Positions 39,296 through 50,859 of a DNA stretch of 64,000 bases are shown here, piece after piece. Position numbers and translations under genes: made by a program. Below the pieces are notes generated by a model. The model was not told the DNA's origin, did no database searches, and saw only the letters and a program-made list of their open reading frames with translations. How positions within the stretch are numbered: the stretch's first letter is position 1; each line of letters begins with the position of its first letter. The stretch is from Xestospongia bergquistia (Eukaryota > Porifera > Demospongiae > Haplosclerida > Petrosiidae): NCBI GenBank assembly GCA_963965975.1, contig OZ014415.1, forward strand, positions 6,763,001-6,827,000, written 5' to 3'.

Positions 39296-40866
39296 ACAGA
39301 TACTAGCTCAACAAATTTATTCCCAATGGCTACAGTAGAGAAATGTATTATCATTAATATTGTATATCAGTAATATCACAACTTACCAGTTAGAACCCCA
39401 TAATTATGTAGAAATATTGCTATTAATATTCCAATTATAATGTGAACAACTTTTATTACATGTTTGTCTACAAAAATACAAGAAATAAATACAGTTAATA
39501 TTTTATATATGCCTGTTACAACAAATATATACCTTCTTCAGGTTTAAGTATCCGAAGAAATCCTATTAAAATCACAATAAGGATAGCAATACCTATTCCT
39601 ACTATTGCTACAACATTATCTGCAACATTAAGTTTTAATAACAAATTACCAATAATCATAGTAGCTATTACCTTTAATAAATTTCAGAAAATTGTCCCAT
39701 ATTGTTAATATTATTTTATCTGTTAAAAATGTGACAGAATTATGTTAAACAATTTTTAAGAACATACCACCAAAAAATGCAAAATATATTTTGTCATCAT
39801 AAGAGTTACGAAATTTTATGAATGACTTGTGAGTATCACAGTTACTTGTTTTATATTGCATTATAATATCAGATGAAACAGGTTGATTTTTTATGGTCAT
39901 CTGAAAATTATTGCAAATGTAAGTACATATAGTGCAAAGTATAAAATAGTATTTACTGAGTTATTATATGTACTTCCTGTGATGTTCCAACATTCTATAG
40001 GCTCAACTATCAAGTAGACAGTCCCATTTCCAACCAACCCTTGAGTACATGAGTTATCACTTGCTATCCAACCCTGACTTTGCAGTTCTTCCTCCAAATC
40101 CTAAATAACGGTTTTAAATTTGAAGTTATAAGCTCAAATATATATAAGAATTAGGAAACCTTGCTTTGTGTGAATGGGAAAACAATACACCGAATCAGTA
40201 ACAGAGGATCAGTCTCATAACTTTTAAGTTGTCTATAGAAGGCCAGCCAATAGGTTTGATTGATGTGATCAAGTCCAATGACTACAATATGACATAGATT
40301 TGACAATTGAAAAGTAATATAAGTAGAATTAGGTTCTGCTTTCCCATGAAATATTTCCTTTTTACCCTCGTCACTGAGGTAAAGAATAGCAAGTGACTCT
40401 GCCACTTCTCTGTTTGTGACAGCTGCATTATGTTTAAGAGTAATGGACACTGGACTTTGGAGCCTTTCACTAGCTGTTATTTGATATTTTGGTGAAAGCA
40501 GTTTATATCCTTTAGGAGTTTCAAGTTGAAAGTAGTGATCTATTGAAACTAACACATCTACATGATTTCCTTTTGGAAAGCAATTAGCAAAAATATTCAT
40601 TGTAAAACTGGAGTCTGCCCATTGAATATAGTCTACAGTTCCTCCAATTACTCTTTTACTAATGTGCAGTGTATCTATGGGATATATAAATAACAATATA
40701 ACTATAATTTAGTCCTCCATCATCAAATACACATAAAGTACCACAATGAAAGACTTTTGAAAGTGAAATTTTACTGACCTGTTTTTACATTTACAGCTAT
40801 AATATTTATTTGGGCTATCACAACTGCAAGAAGTAGAATTGCAAAGGCTGCTATTAAGAATTCTAC
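39296..40866 (-). CDS. ZU5-like domain membrane protein (5' end uncertain)
   Basis: Eight exons in consistent phase 1 (one phase-0 join). The first visible exon (about 40,784-40,864) is a membrane segment (FLIAAFAILLLAVVIAQINI). Exon about 40,161-40,676 holds a ZU5-like beta domain (GGTVDYIQWADSSFTMNIFA, ITASERLQSPVSITLKHNA). Exon about 39,957-40,099 (GWIASDNSCTQGLV) and exon about 39,772-39,900 (QPVSSDIIMQYKTSNCDTH) follow. Then come DKIILTIWDNFLKF, a strong membrane segment (VVAIVGIGIAILIVILIGFL), a second one (VIKVVHIIIGILIAIFLHN) and a short tail ending VSVFL. So it has a ZU5-like domain between membrane segments, an odd place for a domain usually cytosolic. I find no clear start codon exon upstream. 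The ZU5 domain is only distantly like that in the Kelch-Death genes. Function unknown. Confidence 0.6.
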
Positions 40867-41319
40867 AAATAAAATATATTTAATGAATGCAGTCTAAGGA
40901 ATCAAATTATATAATCATAAAGTTCTAATCAAATAGCAAATTAAATTCATTGATATAATGATGATATTATTTAAAAGACTTTTCATTTTTGATTATTAAT
41001 TTGCTCATCTTTCTAATTACATACTCAATTTATCTATAATAACTACAAGTAACAATCTGCAACTATCGATTGTTTTGTTAACACTTTAAATCAGTCCAAA
41101 ATCAATTAACAACTTTTCAGGTTTTTTAGAAATAGAGCACATAGGTGTGGTCTCAACAACACTACATTGCTACATCACTACATTGCATAGTTTAAACACC
41201 ATAAAGCACTTGGAACGGTACTTTTAATAGTTACTATATAAAAGGTGCATTTTTTAATTAAGTAAAAGTAGCCTGTTTATATGTTAATACACTCTAATTC
41301 TAAACTGGAAGACAGATGA
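40867..41319. other. AT-rich intergenic region
   Basis: This should hold the first exon of the ZU5-like gene, but I cannot identify it. Nothing else is seen. Confidence 0.4.
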
Positions 41320-42856
41320 AGTTGTTCCCATCCACACATGCATCTATCCATTGACCCTATATACATACATGTACATAATGTACACATGTACACTCACTCT
41401 GTTGATTAGATTGTAGTGTTGTTATGGTCTTAACCTTCTTTTTAAGTTCAGTTATATAGTTGTCCTTCTCTTGTACTATAGTAAAGTAAGTAACAACACT
41501 TAATGAAATATAGTTTGTTTGTTCAATACATGAACAGATACATTAATTAACAATCCTTTGTATTGTCCATTAATTTATTTAATCATTCATCCATTACTTC
41601 ATTCATTTATCAATTCTTTCATTATATCCATTGACCCTATATACATACATGTACATATATACACATGTATACTCACTCTGTTGATTAGATTGTTCAGGTT
41701 GTTTCTGTAGTGTTGTTATGATCTCGTCCTTCTTTTGAAGTTCAGTTATATAGTTGTCCTTCTCTTGTACTATAGTGAAGTAAGTAACAACACTTAATGA
41801 AATATAGTTTGTTTGTTCAATACATGAACAGGTACATTAATTAACTATCCTTTGTATTGTCCATTAATTTATTTAATCATTCATCCATTACTTCATTCAT
41901 TTATCAATTCTTTCATTATATCCATTGACCCTATATACATACATGTACATATATACACATGTATACTCACTCTGTTGATTAGATTGTTCTAGTTGTTTCT
42001 GTAGTGTTGTTATGATCTCATCCTTCTTTTGAAGTTCAGTTATATAGTTGTCCTTCTCTTGTACTATAGTAAAGTAAGTAACAACACTTAATGAAATATA
42101 GTTTGTTTGTTCAATACATGAACAGGTACATTAATTAACTATCCTTTGTATTGTCCATTAATTTATTTAATCATTCATCCATTACTTCATTCATTTATCA
42201 ATTCTTTCATTATATCCATTGACCCTATATACATACATGTACATATATACACATGTATACTCACTCTGTTGATTAGATTGTTCTAGTTGTTTCTGTAGTG
42301 TTGTTATGATCTCGTCCTTCTTTTGAAGTTCAGTTATATAGTTGTCCTTCTCTTGTACTATAGTGAAGTAAGTAACAACACTTAATGAAATATAGTTTGT
42401 TTGTTCAATACATGAACAGGTACATTAATTAACTATCCTTTGTATTGTCCATTAATTTATTTAATCATTCATCCATTACTTCATTCATTTATCAATTCTT
42501 TCATTATATCCATTGACCCTATATACATACATGTACATATATACACATGTATACTCACTCTGTTGATTAGATTGTTCTAGTTGTTTCTGTAGTGTTGTTA
42601 TGATCTCATCCTTCTTTTGAAGTTCAGTTATATAGTTGTCCTTCTCTTGTACTATAGTAAAGTAAGTAACAACACTTAATGAAATATAGTTTGTTTGTTC
42701 AATACATGAACAGGTACATTAATTAACTATCCTTTGTATTGTCCATTAATTTATTTAATCATTCATCCATTACTTCATTCATTTATCAATTCTTTCATTA
42801 TATCCATTGACCCTATATACATACATGTACATATATACACATGTATACTCACTCTG
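41320..42856 (-). repeat. 294-bp tandem array of a coiled-coil exon
   Basis: Six register points of the same phrase (gttgattagattg) fall at 41,401, 41,680, 41,974, 42,268, 42,562 and 42,856, giving spacings of 279 and then exactly 294 bp. Each unit contains, on the minus strand, one exon (93 bp in full units, for example 41,971-42,063) with intact splice sites and symmetric phase 1. It encodes a 31-residue coiled-coil piece (QEKDNYITELQKKDEIITTL and onward). The same exon occurs once in Kelch-Death copies B (about 20,963) and C (about 31,758). Units 2 and 4 share two base variants against units 3 and 5, so there is a 588-bp higher-order period. The array runs into an assembly gap. Confidence 0.9.
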
Positions 42857-43056
42857 NNNNNNNNNNNNNNNNNNNNNNNNNNNNNNNNNNNNNNNNNNNN
42901 NNNNNNNNNNNNNNNNNNNNNNNNNNNNNNNNNNNNNNNNNNNNNNNNNNNNNNNNNNNNNNNNNNNNNNNNNNNNNNNNNNNNNNNNNNNNNNNNNNNN
43001 NNNNNNNNNNNNNNNNNNNNNNNNNNNNNNNNNNNNNNNNNNNNNNNNNNNNNNNN
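42857..43056. other. Assembly gap (200 N)
   Basis: Exactly 200 unknown bases. It separates the tandem exon array from the 3' part of a two-pass membrane protein gene. The round size suggests a placeholder, so the true distance and even the join are uncertain. Confidence 0.95.
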
Positions 43057-43629
43057 ATGCTGGATTATAAATATTATAAGACATTTCATCTCCTATTTTG
43101 AGGGAAGTAGTAATGAGTTGATTTGGAGTATAAGACTTGAGTAAAAGACCAGTACCAATAGCACTAGATATCAAAAAAACACCAATGACCACGGCACATG
43201 TAGTTATACACTTTCTATGTATCTTCTTATTCTTGTCTATGAAGATTTAAGATCTTGATAAAGATGGGTATCAATAAATATTCTTTACTAACCTGAGTTA
43301 ATAATGTTAATTGTTTCATCATTAGCTGTTGGAAGACCTTGAATACTGCCATAATTAGATACTCTATTGTGTAATGATGATTGATGATAGAGACTTTCAC
43401 TTGATGAATATTTATTATTACTACTTATAATATTTTGAGTACTTTCCATGTCTACACAAGAATAGGTAAATATGCTAAATTAATAGATTGTTAATATTAA
43501 TACCAAAATCACTTAAGTCTGTAGGCAAATCATTGTGATCTTTTATAACTTGCTCTGTTGATACTAAATATGGTCATTATATAGAAGTAAGTTCATCTAT
43601 AATATTCATAACTTACCATTTTGGGCCAT
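43057..43629 (-). CDS. Two-pass membrane protein family, member 1 (N-terminal part; cut by gap)
   Basis: Four exons are readable. Exon 1 (43,617-43,629) encodes MAQN. Exon about 43,502-43,564 gives an acidic stretch (DHNDLPTDLSDF). Exon about 43,293-43,451 gives the cytoplasmic motif SSSESLYHQSS...NYGSIQGL. The next exon begins at about 43,239 and encodes the first membrane segment (CAVVIGVFLISSAIGTGLLL) and the start of the ectodomain (SLKIGDEMSYN). It then enters the assembly gap. The exon pattern and both motifs match member 4 at 53.5-54.9 kb (ETLHHQSS...NYGSVQGL, SLKIGDN). It is head to head with the small protein gene at 43,931, about 300 bp away. Confidence 0.7.
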
Positions 43630-43930
43630 TTTTTAGTTCACAGCAAATGATGCTATCCAGGCAAATTGTACATAATCAGTAGTTTTGATAGGCAGGTCTT
43701 GGCATCGTAGACATGGCAAATATTAATTGAATGATATCTACTACAGTGTGACATAGGTTGTCATAACAATGCCATTTATGGTTATTAGTATATATAGAGT
43801 AAAAAAAACAGTTATGGGTTAGCTTCTACATGCACTTTAACACATGTTATATAACAAGATTCATTAGGTGTTATTTTCTGTATGTGGTTTGTCACTTCTT
43901 CTAATAGGATAGGGCTGTGTCTTTAGAACA
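43630..43930. promoter_or_regulatory. Bidirectional promoter region, pair 1
   Basis: A 301-bp space between two divergent start codons. It must hold the promoters and 5' leaders of both genes. I see no clear TATA box with fixed spacing. Assignment rests on gene orientation only. Confidence 0.45.
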
Positions 43931-44760
43931 ATGGCTGAGAGGTCAGTCTGTGAAAACCATGAGATTATCATTGGTGGTACCAGTGAAAGAACCAAACAAG
44001 GTGATGTCGTTCTTGTGATTACCCAACTAGGAATCCTTAAAAAGGATTTTCAAGTCAAGAAGGTGACTAATGAAGAAGAGCAATATTACAAAATAACAGC
44101 TGATTATAATACTATCAAACGAGTTTACAATGGGAGAGATCGTCTTCCTAAAGAATGGTACATTCAAGATCAAGATGCAGAGGCTCAACTTCAGTCATTA
44201 GTTGGCATTCCAGCCATGTTAAAGTCACTAGGAACTCATACTGATCCTTTGGAATCTTTTCCATGCTTACAGGCACCCAGCCAGCATGATCCTTTAGTGG
44301 TTAGTCTAACTTACTCAACAGCTTCAAGTTCATCAGAATCTACATGTGAAGACTGGCCAAAAAATTTCATACAAAAAATTCAGTCTTCACATACAGTAAG
44401 TGTGACAATTATTTATAATTTATTAATTATCTCATGACCAGATGAGTTATGGTATTTTAGTTGAGGTACATGATACTGAAACTCGTGCTTTCTATAATGA
44501 TATGCTTTCAAGTACATCAGCTACGCAACCAGTCATTAAAGTGGATATTAGAGGACTAATTAGTTCAAGCCCTGGTATTGGTATAGTTAAAACAATATGT
44601 GAAGCAATACGTGGAATTTGGGTTGGCTATTGGTAAGACTTCTTTACTAATTCTATGACAAAAAAATTTACTCTATTTTAGTATATCTTTGACAACAAAT
44701 TGTAAAGATGATCAAGTCAAAGTCGTACTCATACCTTCTTCAGAACAACTACCTTTTTAA
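43931..44760 (+). CDS. Small orphan partner protein, member 1
   Basis: Three exons with consistent splice sites: 43,931-44,395, 44,442-44,632 and 44,682-44,760, making 244 residues. It starts MAERSVCENHEIIIGGTSER. The N-terminal part alternates strands and helices (QVKKVTNEEEQYYKITADYN, then RDRLPKEWYIQ). The second conserved part has DPLVVSLTYS and, across exons 1-2, YGILVEVHDTE...QPVIKVDIRGL. The end is short (VVLIPSSEQLPF). There is no signal peptide or membrane segment, so it is presumably cytosolic or nuclear. Members at 47,844 and 60,336 share the same three-exon plan and exon 2 length of 191-200 bp. I do not recognise the fold; an alpha-beta sandwich of the ferredoxin type would fit the N-terminal pattern but is a guess. 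Confidence 0.75.
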
Positions 44761-45097
44761 AAAATTCTGTCATCACTTCCTTAATGGTTGTTAAAATCAT
44801 AATAAAGGTTTTTGTGTGATACCTAACTATTATAGTTTAATTATTACATGTATTAAATCTATCATAGTTTTGTTATGGCAGGTATTATGTCTATGAGGTC
44901 ACCTTGCATCACACATTACACAGAAAACACAATAATATAACCAATGTCATTTATTTAGGTGTGTATTTTTATACTTATCAAAAATGTTTATTAATTTTAA
45001 ATATTTAAAGTTATACTTATGAGTATTAAGTCAAACAGTACCACTACTAAGTGCATTATCATACTAATTTTCATCAAGTTTCATGATCAAAAAATGG

Positions 45098-45189
<92 letters not shown>

Positions 45190-45808
45190 TTAGATGCTGC
45201 AAGCCCTGTAGTTTCATGAGAATAATCACTGAAGGAGAAAGGTTACTAAATGCAGAAATATCTAAATTTGTCAAGCATAGGAATAAGTATCCATTACTTG
45301 CTAATAACTTCATTAAGTCAAAGTTGTCTCGTGTTTTATAGCTATTTTAATGTCAAGGTTTTCTATAACAACTAGAAACATAAGATGACATATTTATATA
45401 TAGAGGTAAAAGTCATATTAATTGTTATAATTGAATAAAGCTGTAGTTATTATATTTACAGGAGTATTAGGTTTGTCTTCATCATTAGATCCTGTGATAT
45501 TTTGTTTCACTCACAATATATAATAATAATCCTAGGGTCTACTCAGGAATAGCAAATGTTTATAGTAAAGACTTTGCATTTTATTGATAATGAGCCTGAC
45601 AATAATTATCAACATGATAGTTGTAATAGTTCTTGTTTCAGAACAAAAATATGCTTACATGTTCAAAACAGTTAACTATAAAAGGCTGTAATGCACTTAA
45701 GAAATACATAGTAAATTTTTAAAAATGATTTCTGATGAAACTCGTACTATATAGAAGAGTTAGTGAATTATTATATATAGAATATGATAATGTCGATTTT
45801 TAAAAAAA
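44761..45808. other. Intergenic region with microsatellite and a duplicated block
   Basis: This contains the TA/AAT microsatellite listed separately. The stretch 45,450-45,610 is duplicated at 47,560-47,720 (shared phrase tagggtctactcaggaatag), which supports duplication of whole gene pairs. A short frame with poly-Asn is just the repeat read through. Confidence 0.6.
45099..45190. repeat. (TA)n then (AAT)n microsatellite
   Basis: About 16 TA units run directly into about 20 AAT units. Confidence 0.95.
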
Positions 45809-47185
45809 TTAGCAATAAATTCCATGTCTATAGCGCTTACACAAAGTTATTGTAACAATCAGTAAAGGAATTCCAATGATTACAGTGAAGATTATAAGAC
45901 TAATTATGAAAAAGGTCATTCTCGTTTGCCCATAAATTCTTGGAGCAGAAAAAAAATAGGACACTTGGACGTTTCCAGTAGGATTCACCAATAAGTATTC
46001 GTTATTTCTATTGCAATAGAATTGGCTGCACAAAGTTATTTGGCACAATGGATGGTCAGCAGACAAAGGTACTGTACAATTATCTGGACTCTTCAGTCCA
46101 TTTATGTTATAATACACATGAAATACTGACACATTACTGTCAACAGTGATGCCATTATCTATCTCTATGCCAACATAGTAAGAACCAGTGACATTGATCA
46201 TCCAAGTGATGTTAGTTGATGATTGTGTGATGTTCACAGGAAGACAAGGTGAAAATGCCACTGCATTTATAGATCTAGATTTGTTGCTTTTAAAATTAAT
46301 ATATGATGAGAAATTGTCGAAGAGGTAGAGACGAGCTGGACATTTAGAATTGTTGTTAATGACTATGTTCATGATATATGTGAAATGTGAGTTGGGTAAT
46401 AAGTAAATAGGTTCATCTGCACCATAATAGTTGTAATTGTAACGTGATAATCCAGGGAGTTTTGGTATTTCTACTCGTGGCAAGTATTGTGACTTTTTAG
46501 TTGGTTTAGATGAACTTATGTAAACAGTAGCGGTTTCTCTTTGTGATTCTATCAGTTTTATGCTGACTAAAGCAACAGGTGAGGAAAGAGATATGAGAGC
46601 AGAACTGCTAGAACTCTCATCTCCAATACCCTGTAAAGAGCTGGGAGGAGCCTTAGATGATAAAATTGATGACAAAAGGATTGCAATACCAACTACAAGT
46701 CCAAACACACAAAGTGTTATTATACTTATGATGATGATTCTCTCTATTGAAAACGTTTTAAGATAAGTTGTTATAAACAGAGAGTGAGTAGTTATTACTA
46801 ACTTACTTCTTTTTTTATTAACATTAGTTGGTGGAATAGGTATGGCATCATAATTGGAACCATCAGAGCTAAGTGTCAAGTGTCTTTCTTCTTGAATTGT
46901 GGGAGTCACATGTGAACGACTTTTAGAGAGACCAGTTACTCTTTCATTTAGTGGAATCCTAAGACCCACATCTTGATTTTGATGAGGATTTGTTAAGTAT
47001 TGTTCTGTAGGATTTAAATATTACATCAAATTGAGAGACCTACAAAATAACACCACATATGTCAAGTTTAAGAAATAACCTGATTCAGATATGTCAGCAG
47101 TTCGGGAATGATTATAGCTGTCGCTCTGAGCCGGTTCAGGATGCACATATTGCTGTCCTATTTCTTCTGAATCGTTTGAAGCCAT
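45809..47185 (-). CDS. Two-pass membrane protein family, member 2
   Basis: Three exons: about 47,080-47,185 (MASNDSEEIGQQYVHPEPAQ), about 46,804-47,014 (to NVNKKR) and 45,809-46,743. The cytoplasmic N-terminus of about 100 residues is followed by a membrane segment (IIIISIITLCVFGLVVGIAI). A lumenal or outer domain of about 250 residues follows, then a second membrane segment (FFIISLIIFTVIIGIPLLIV) and a short basic tail. Family signatures in the ectodomain are RYNYNYYGADEPIYLLP, CPARLYLFDN, YYVGIEIDNG and a Cys-rich end (LSADHPLCQITLCSQFYC). There are many N-glycosylation sequons. I do not recognise the ectodomain; a beta-sandwich is likely from the strand pattern. It is divergent from the small protein gene at 47,844. 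Confidence 0.8.
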
Positions 47186-47843
47186 AATGTATTTGAAGTT
47201 ACTAAAGTTGCTAATTTGACATGACAGTGCACATTAACGAGAATTCATGACATCATGTTCCAATCACATGAAGAGTATGAATAATATTTGACTTTTGAAC
47301 TGTATGTACAGATATGTACAATATTTGCTGTATCACTACTGCTTCATTTTGTTATTATGTACTCAAATAACTGTTAGATTTCTAGACAGTATGACACATC
47401 ATCATTATATAAACAAAATACATTTTATAGACTTGTAAATTGTAAACCAATTGGTTGGATGAGCATGATCATTTTATACTGTAATAAAACAAATGCTTAT
47501 AATAATAATCGTAATAGTTAATCTAACAACATTAAGTTAAAATATCATTAGAATAATCTGCTGTAATTATGTTTACAGCATTAGGTTCGTCTTAATTATT
47601 AGATCATGTGATATTTTGTTTTGGTCACAATATACAATAATGCTAGGGTCTACTCAGGAATAGCAAGTATTTATAATAAAGAATTATATTTTATTGATGA
47701 TGAGTCTGACAATAATAGAGCCTGACATGGTAGTTGTACAGTTATATTTTTTGATAGTATAAGGATTCATAGTGTGTAATGAATATCTAATTAGATCATA
47801 TGACCAATTGTGTTTTCAAAGACTTCCTTGACAAAACAATATA
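47186..47843. promoter_or_regulatory. Divergent promoter region, pair 2, with conserved E-box block
   Basis: The 658-bp space between divergent start codons contains a block at 47,263-47,274 (ATCACATGAAGA) followed by AATAATATTT. The same block lies at 50,903-50,914 and 51,809-51,820, each time 77-100 bp upstream of a two-pass gene start or its relic. CACATG is an E-box. The far half (47,560-47,720) duplicates 45,450-45,610. Confidence 0.5.
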
Positions 47844-48818
47844 ATGGCTGTTAGTGAGTCAGGAAAAATTTATATCTCTGGAACTAAAAGAGGGGCAAGT
47901 GACTTAGATGTGGAGCATGCAATTACAAGTAGGCTTAGGATAAAAAAAGAAAACATTCAAGTTAGAAAGATAATTCGTGGCAAAGAATGGTTTCATGAAA
48001 TAATTGCTGACCAAGATATTATTCATCAGCTTCATGAAAGAAAGCATTCTCTACCTCGTCATTGGACTTTACATCCAGTAATAAGCCTACAAGATCAAGA
48101 GACAAATGCCCTATCATTAACGTTGACCTTCTGGCCAGATGTCTCAGTATCTCCAGCCCCACCATCACCAATTGATGAGGATGGATTGAAAAAATTCTTT
48201 GCATCTCTGACAAATACTCAACAACCTGTAAGGCAATAGGGTATGTCACTGGTTTTAAATGAAATCACTATTTATAAATTAGCTACAAGACTAGCAATAT
48301 TTGAAATCTAAATGGAAAATGTATTTAATAAGTACAATTTACTAACTTCAGCATCCTGTAATGAGGAACAATATCCTTATTTGGAATATGAACAACAGTC
48401 ACTTATGATCATATTTTTGAATTATTAAGTTAATGAATACAATTATAGTATATGTAAAAACAAGTTTGTACAAAAGGTCATGTTACAATAATACTATTTA
48501 TAATGGAATTGTAAAATATATACTTTATAATTGTATTCAGGTCAATTTTAACTATGACATTTTATTGTCTGTTAATGTGGGGGATGGTCTTCGTACTTAT
48601 TATGATCGTACAAATAAAGTTTTCAAACCACTTATGGAAATGAGTATACAAAAACATCCTGATGTCTGTCCAAGTCAACAAGATTTGGAAAAAATATCTG
48701 CTGTGGTTAAGTCATCTTTCAGCAAGTATCAGTAAGTTTATAGATATGTTGATATATTATTGATTAATATATTTTCTTTAGTATTGAGACTGATACATCT
48801 GGGTTTTATCTGATATAA
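47844..48818 (+). CDS. Small orphan partner protein, member 2
   Basis: Three exons: 47,844-48,227, 48,541-48,731 and 48,782-48,818, making 203 residues. The first exon encodes MAVSESGKIYISGTKRGASD, then IKKENIQVRKIIRGKEWFHE and RKHSLPRHWTL, the same pattern as member 1 (KKDFQVKKV..., RDRLPKEWYI). Exon 2 is 191 bp as in member 1 and starts VNFNYDILLSVNVGDGLRTY, aligned with YGILVEVHDTE. It diverges after that (PLMEMSIQKHPDVCPS in place of QPVIKVDIRG). No membrane segment. The first intron is longer than in its paralogues (313 bp). Exon 3 encodes only IETDTSGFYLI. Confidence 0.7.
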
Positions 48819-49031
48819 TTAAGTCTAAAATTATGCCATTTTAATGACCACAATATTAAAGATACTGCAATTGTTAAGTCTTTGTTTTTGTTTTAAAATT
48901 TTATAGAACTATATGTAGTTAGAAATGTCACATAAGTTTAAGCAGCAAAGGATTAAATTTAATTTTTATCCAAAATTACTTATACATGAACGCATAATAT
49001 TTTTCACAAAATGAGCAAACAAATATTAAAA
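48819..49031. other. Short convergent intergenic spacer
   Basis: Only 213 bp separate the stop of the small protein gene from the stop of two-pass member 3, so their 3' ends may overlap in the transcripts. Confidence 0.5.
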
Positions 49032-50600
49032 TTAATCTGTTCTTGATTGACAGTTAAAAATGTGCTTACAACAATCTATTAATCTTTTATTTTTGTAAGC
49101 AAGTATAGGCAGAGTGATTGCAATAATAATGGCAGCGACAACGAACAGTAAACTAATGATGAAGCCAGCCATCTTTGCCGACCCATATATTTTAGGAGTA
49201 GAGAAAGAATAGAACACTTCAACACTGCCGTAAGAATTAACTAACAAATATTTGTCACCTCTATAACAAAAGAAGCTGCACAATGTGACTAGGCAGGATG
49301 GATGATCAGCGGACAGGTACTCAGGACATTCACTGGGTCTCTTAAGTCCTGTAATGTTGTAGTATACACGAATTACTGACACATAACTAATTACATTTGT
49401 TCCAGTGTCTATCTCAATGGCAACATAGTATAAATCTCGTTTAGTAATATTGAAACTGAAATTACTATTCATATGCGACTGTGCCATGCTTTTAGGAAGA
49501 CATGGTGATGATTCCACCTCAGTGAATGATTTATTGTTCTTAAAATTGACATAAGATGTCACATTATCAAAAAGATAGAGACGAAGTGGACAAGTAGAGT
49601 TGTTATTTACAATTGCATTTATGATGTATATCAATTTTGAATTTGGCAATAAGTAGATTGGTTCATCACCACCATAATAATTGTAATAGTGACGAGATGG
49701 TCCTATCAGTACAGGTATTCTATTTTGTGGAAGATGTTTGCTAATTTCAACTGGTTTATATGAACTTAAATAAACATCAACTGTTACACTTCCAGGTCTG
49801 ATAAGTGTTATATCAACTGAAGAGACATTTGAAGAAAGGATCATAAGAGATGAACTGTCAGGACTTTTGTCTCCAATTACAACATTCTCTGAATTATTAG
49901 AAGGAGGGGTAGGTAGTAAAATCGTTGGCAAAAAAGTAGCAATACTGATTATGATAACAACAAAAGTCACCACAATAGTTATAATACTTGTTAGACAAAT
50001 CTTTTTGCATTCTATGATAACAAATGATATTGAAAACAAGTTAACATTATTTTGTCTCTTACTTGTAGAGCTGCTGTCATTAGCGTCATTGTTAACACTA
50101 TTGTTGAAAGAACAATAATCACGGAGAAAAATTCCACGATTATTTGTCTTCCCACTATCAGTTGCTGGGATAGGGTGGCGTAGTAGGGGAGTATTTTCAT
50201 GATTCAGCCCTAGGCCTTATTGGTAAAAGTTAATAAATTGTACAATTGTCTATGTATTAAGCTATATATTGTTATATATTATGTTGTATTATTTAATTTA
50301 TAATAAGTATAATAGAAGCGCGAGGCAACTACTCCTAACGGTGCTGCAAAGTCTCACTCCTTAGATTAGTGGTTCGATCAAGCTTAGGAATGCACTAAAC
50401 TCGATGAAATGAAAAGCAAACATATTTAAAACAATTAAAATATGTGTATAAGATGTCTAGAGCAGTGTGAAAGTGAACAAGATCAAAGACTAAGTTAGAA
50501 GTTTGGTATACAAAATTATGTTACAAATAGTAACTTTTATTTTGTAAGTCCCATTTGTCATCAAATCTAACCTATCACGGCACGGGACAAACCCCGTACT

Positions 50601-50676
<76 letters not shown>

Positions 50677-50804
50677 ACAACAACAACTTAAGATTGATTG
50701 CATTTATTTATTTATTTCAACATACTGTTTGCAGACTGGGGAGTAAGATTTGTAGCCTGTACTGGAAATGGATAATCCCGCTCATTTTCTTCAGATAAAG
50801 CCAT
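49032..50804 (-). CDS. Two-pass membrane protein family, member 3
   Basis: Three exons: 50,726-50,804 (MALSEENERDYPFPVQATNL), 50,063 to about 50,210 (ENTPLLRHPIPATDSGKTNN) and 49,032-50,011. The first membrane segment is SIITIVVTFVVIIISIATFL. The ectodomain carries RHYYNYYGGDEPIYLLP, CPLRLYLFDN, YYVAIEIDTG and LSADHPSCLVTLCSFFC. The second membrane segment is AGFIISLLFVVAAIIIAITL, then a Lys/Cys tail ending CQSRTD. Closest to member 2, with the same exon plan. The acceptor of exon 2 has two in-frame choices four bases apart in effect, so a residue or two is uncertain. Intron 1 contains an AAT microsatellite. The small partner gene that should stand upstream is missing here. Confidence 0.75.
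50602..50688. repeat. (AAT)n microsatellite in intron 1 of member 3
   Basis: A run of AAT units with one AGT interruption, ending in CAA repeats. Confidence 0.9.
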
Positions 50805-50859
50805 GACGAGACTATTTTATTAATAAGCAATTTTCTTCTAATTTTTTTATCTACCTATA

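Noticed and set aside
42734-43192. Open frames on both strands running through the N stretch
   Set aside because: They exist only because unknown bases hold no stop codon.
45019-45313. Frames with poly-Asn or poly-Tyr
   Set aside because: Translation of the TA/AAT microsatellite; no conserved counterpart.
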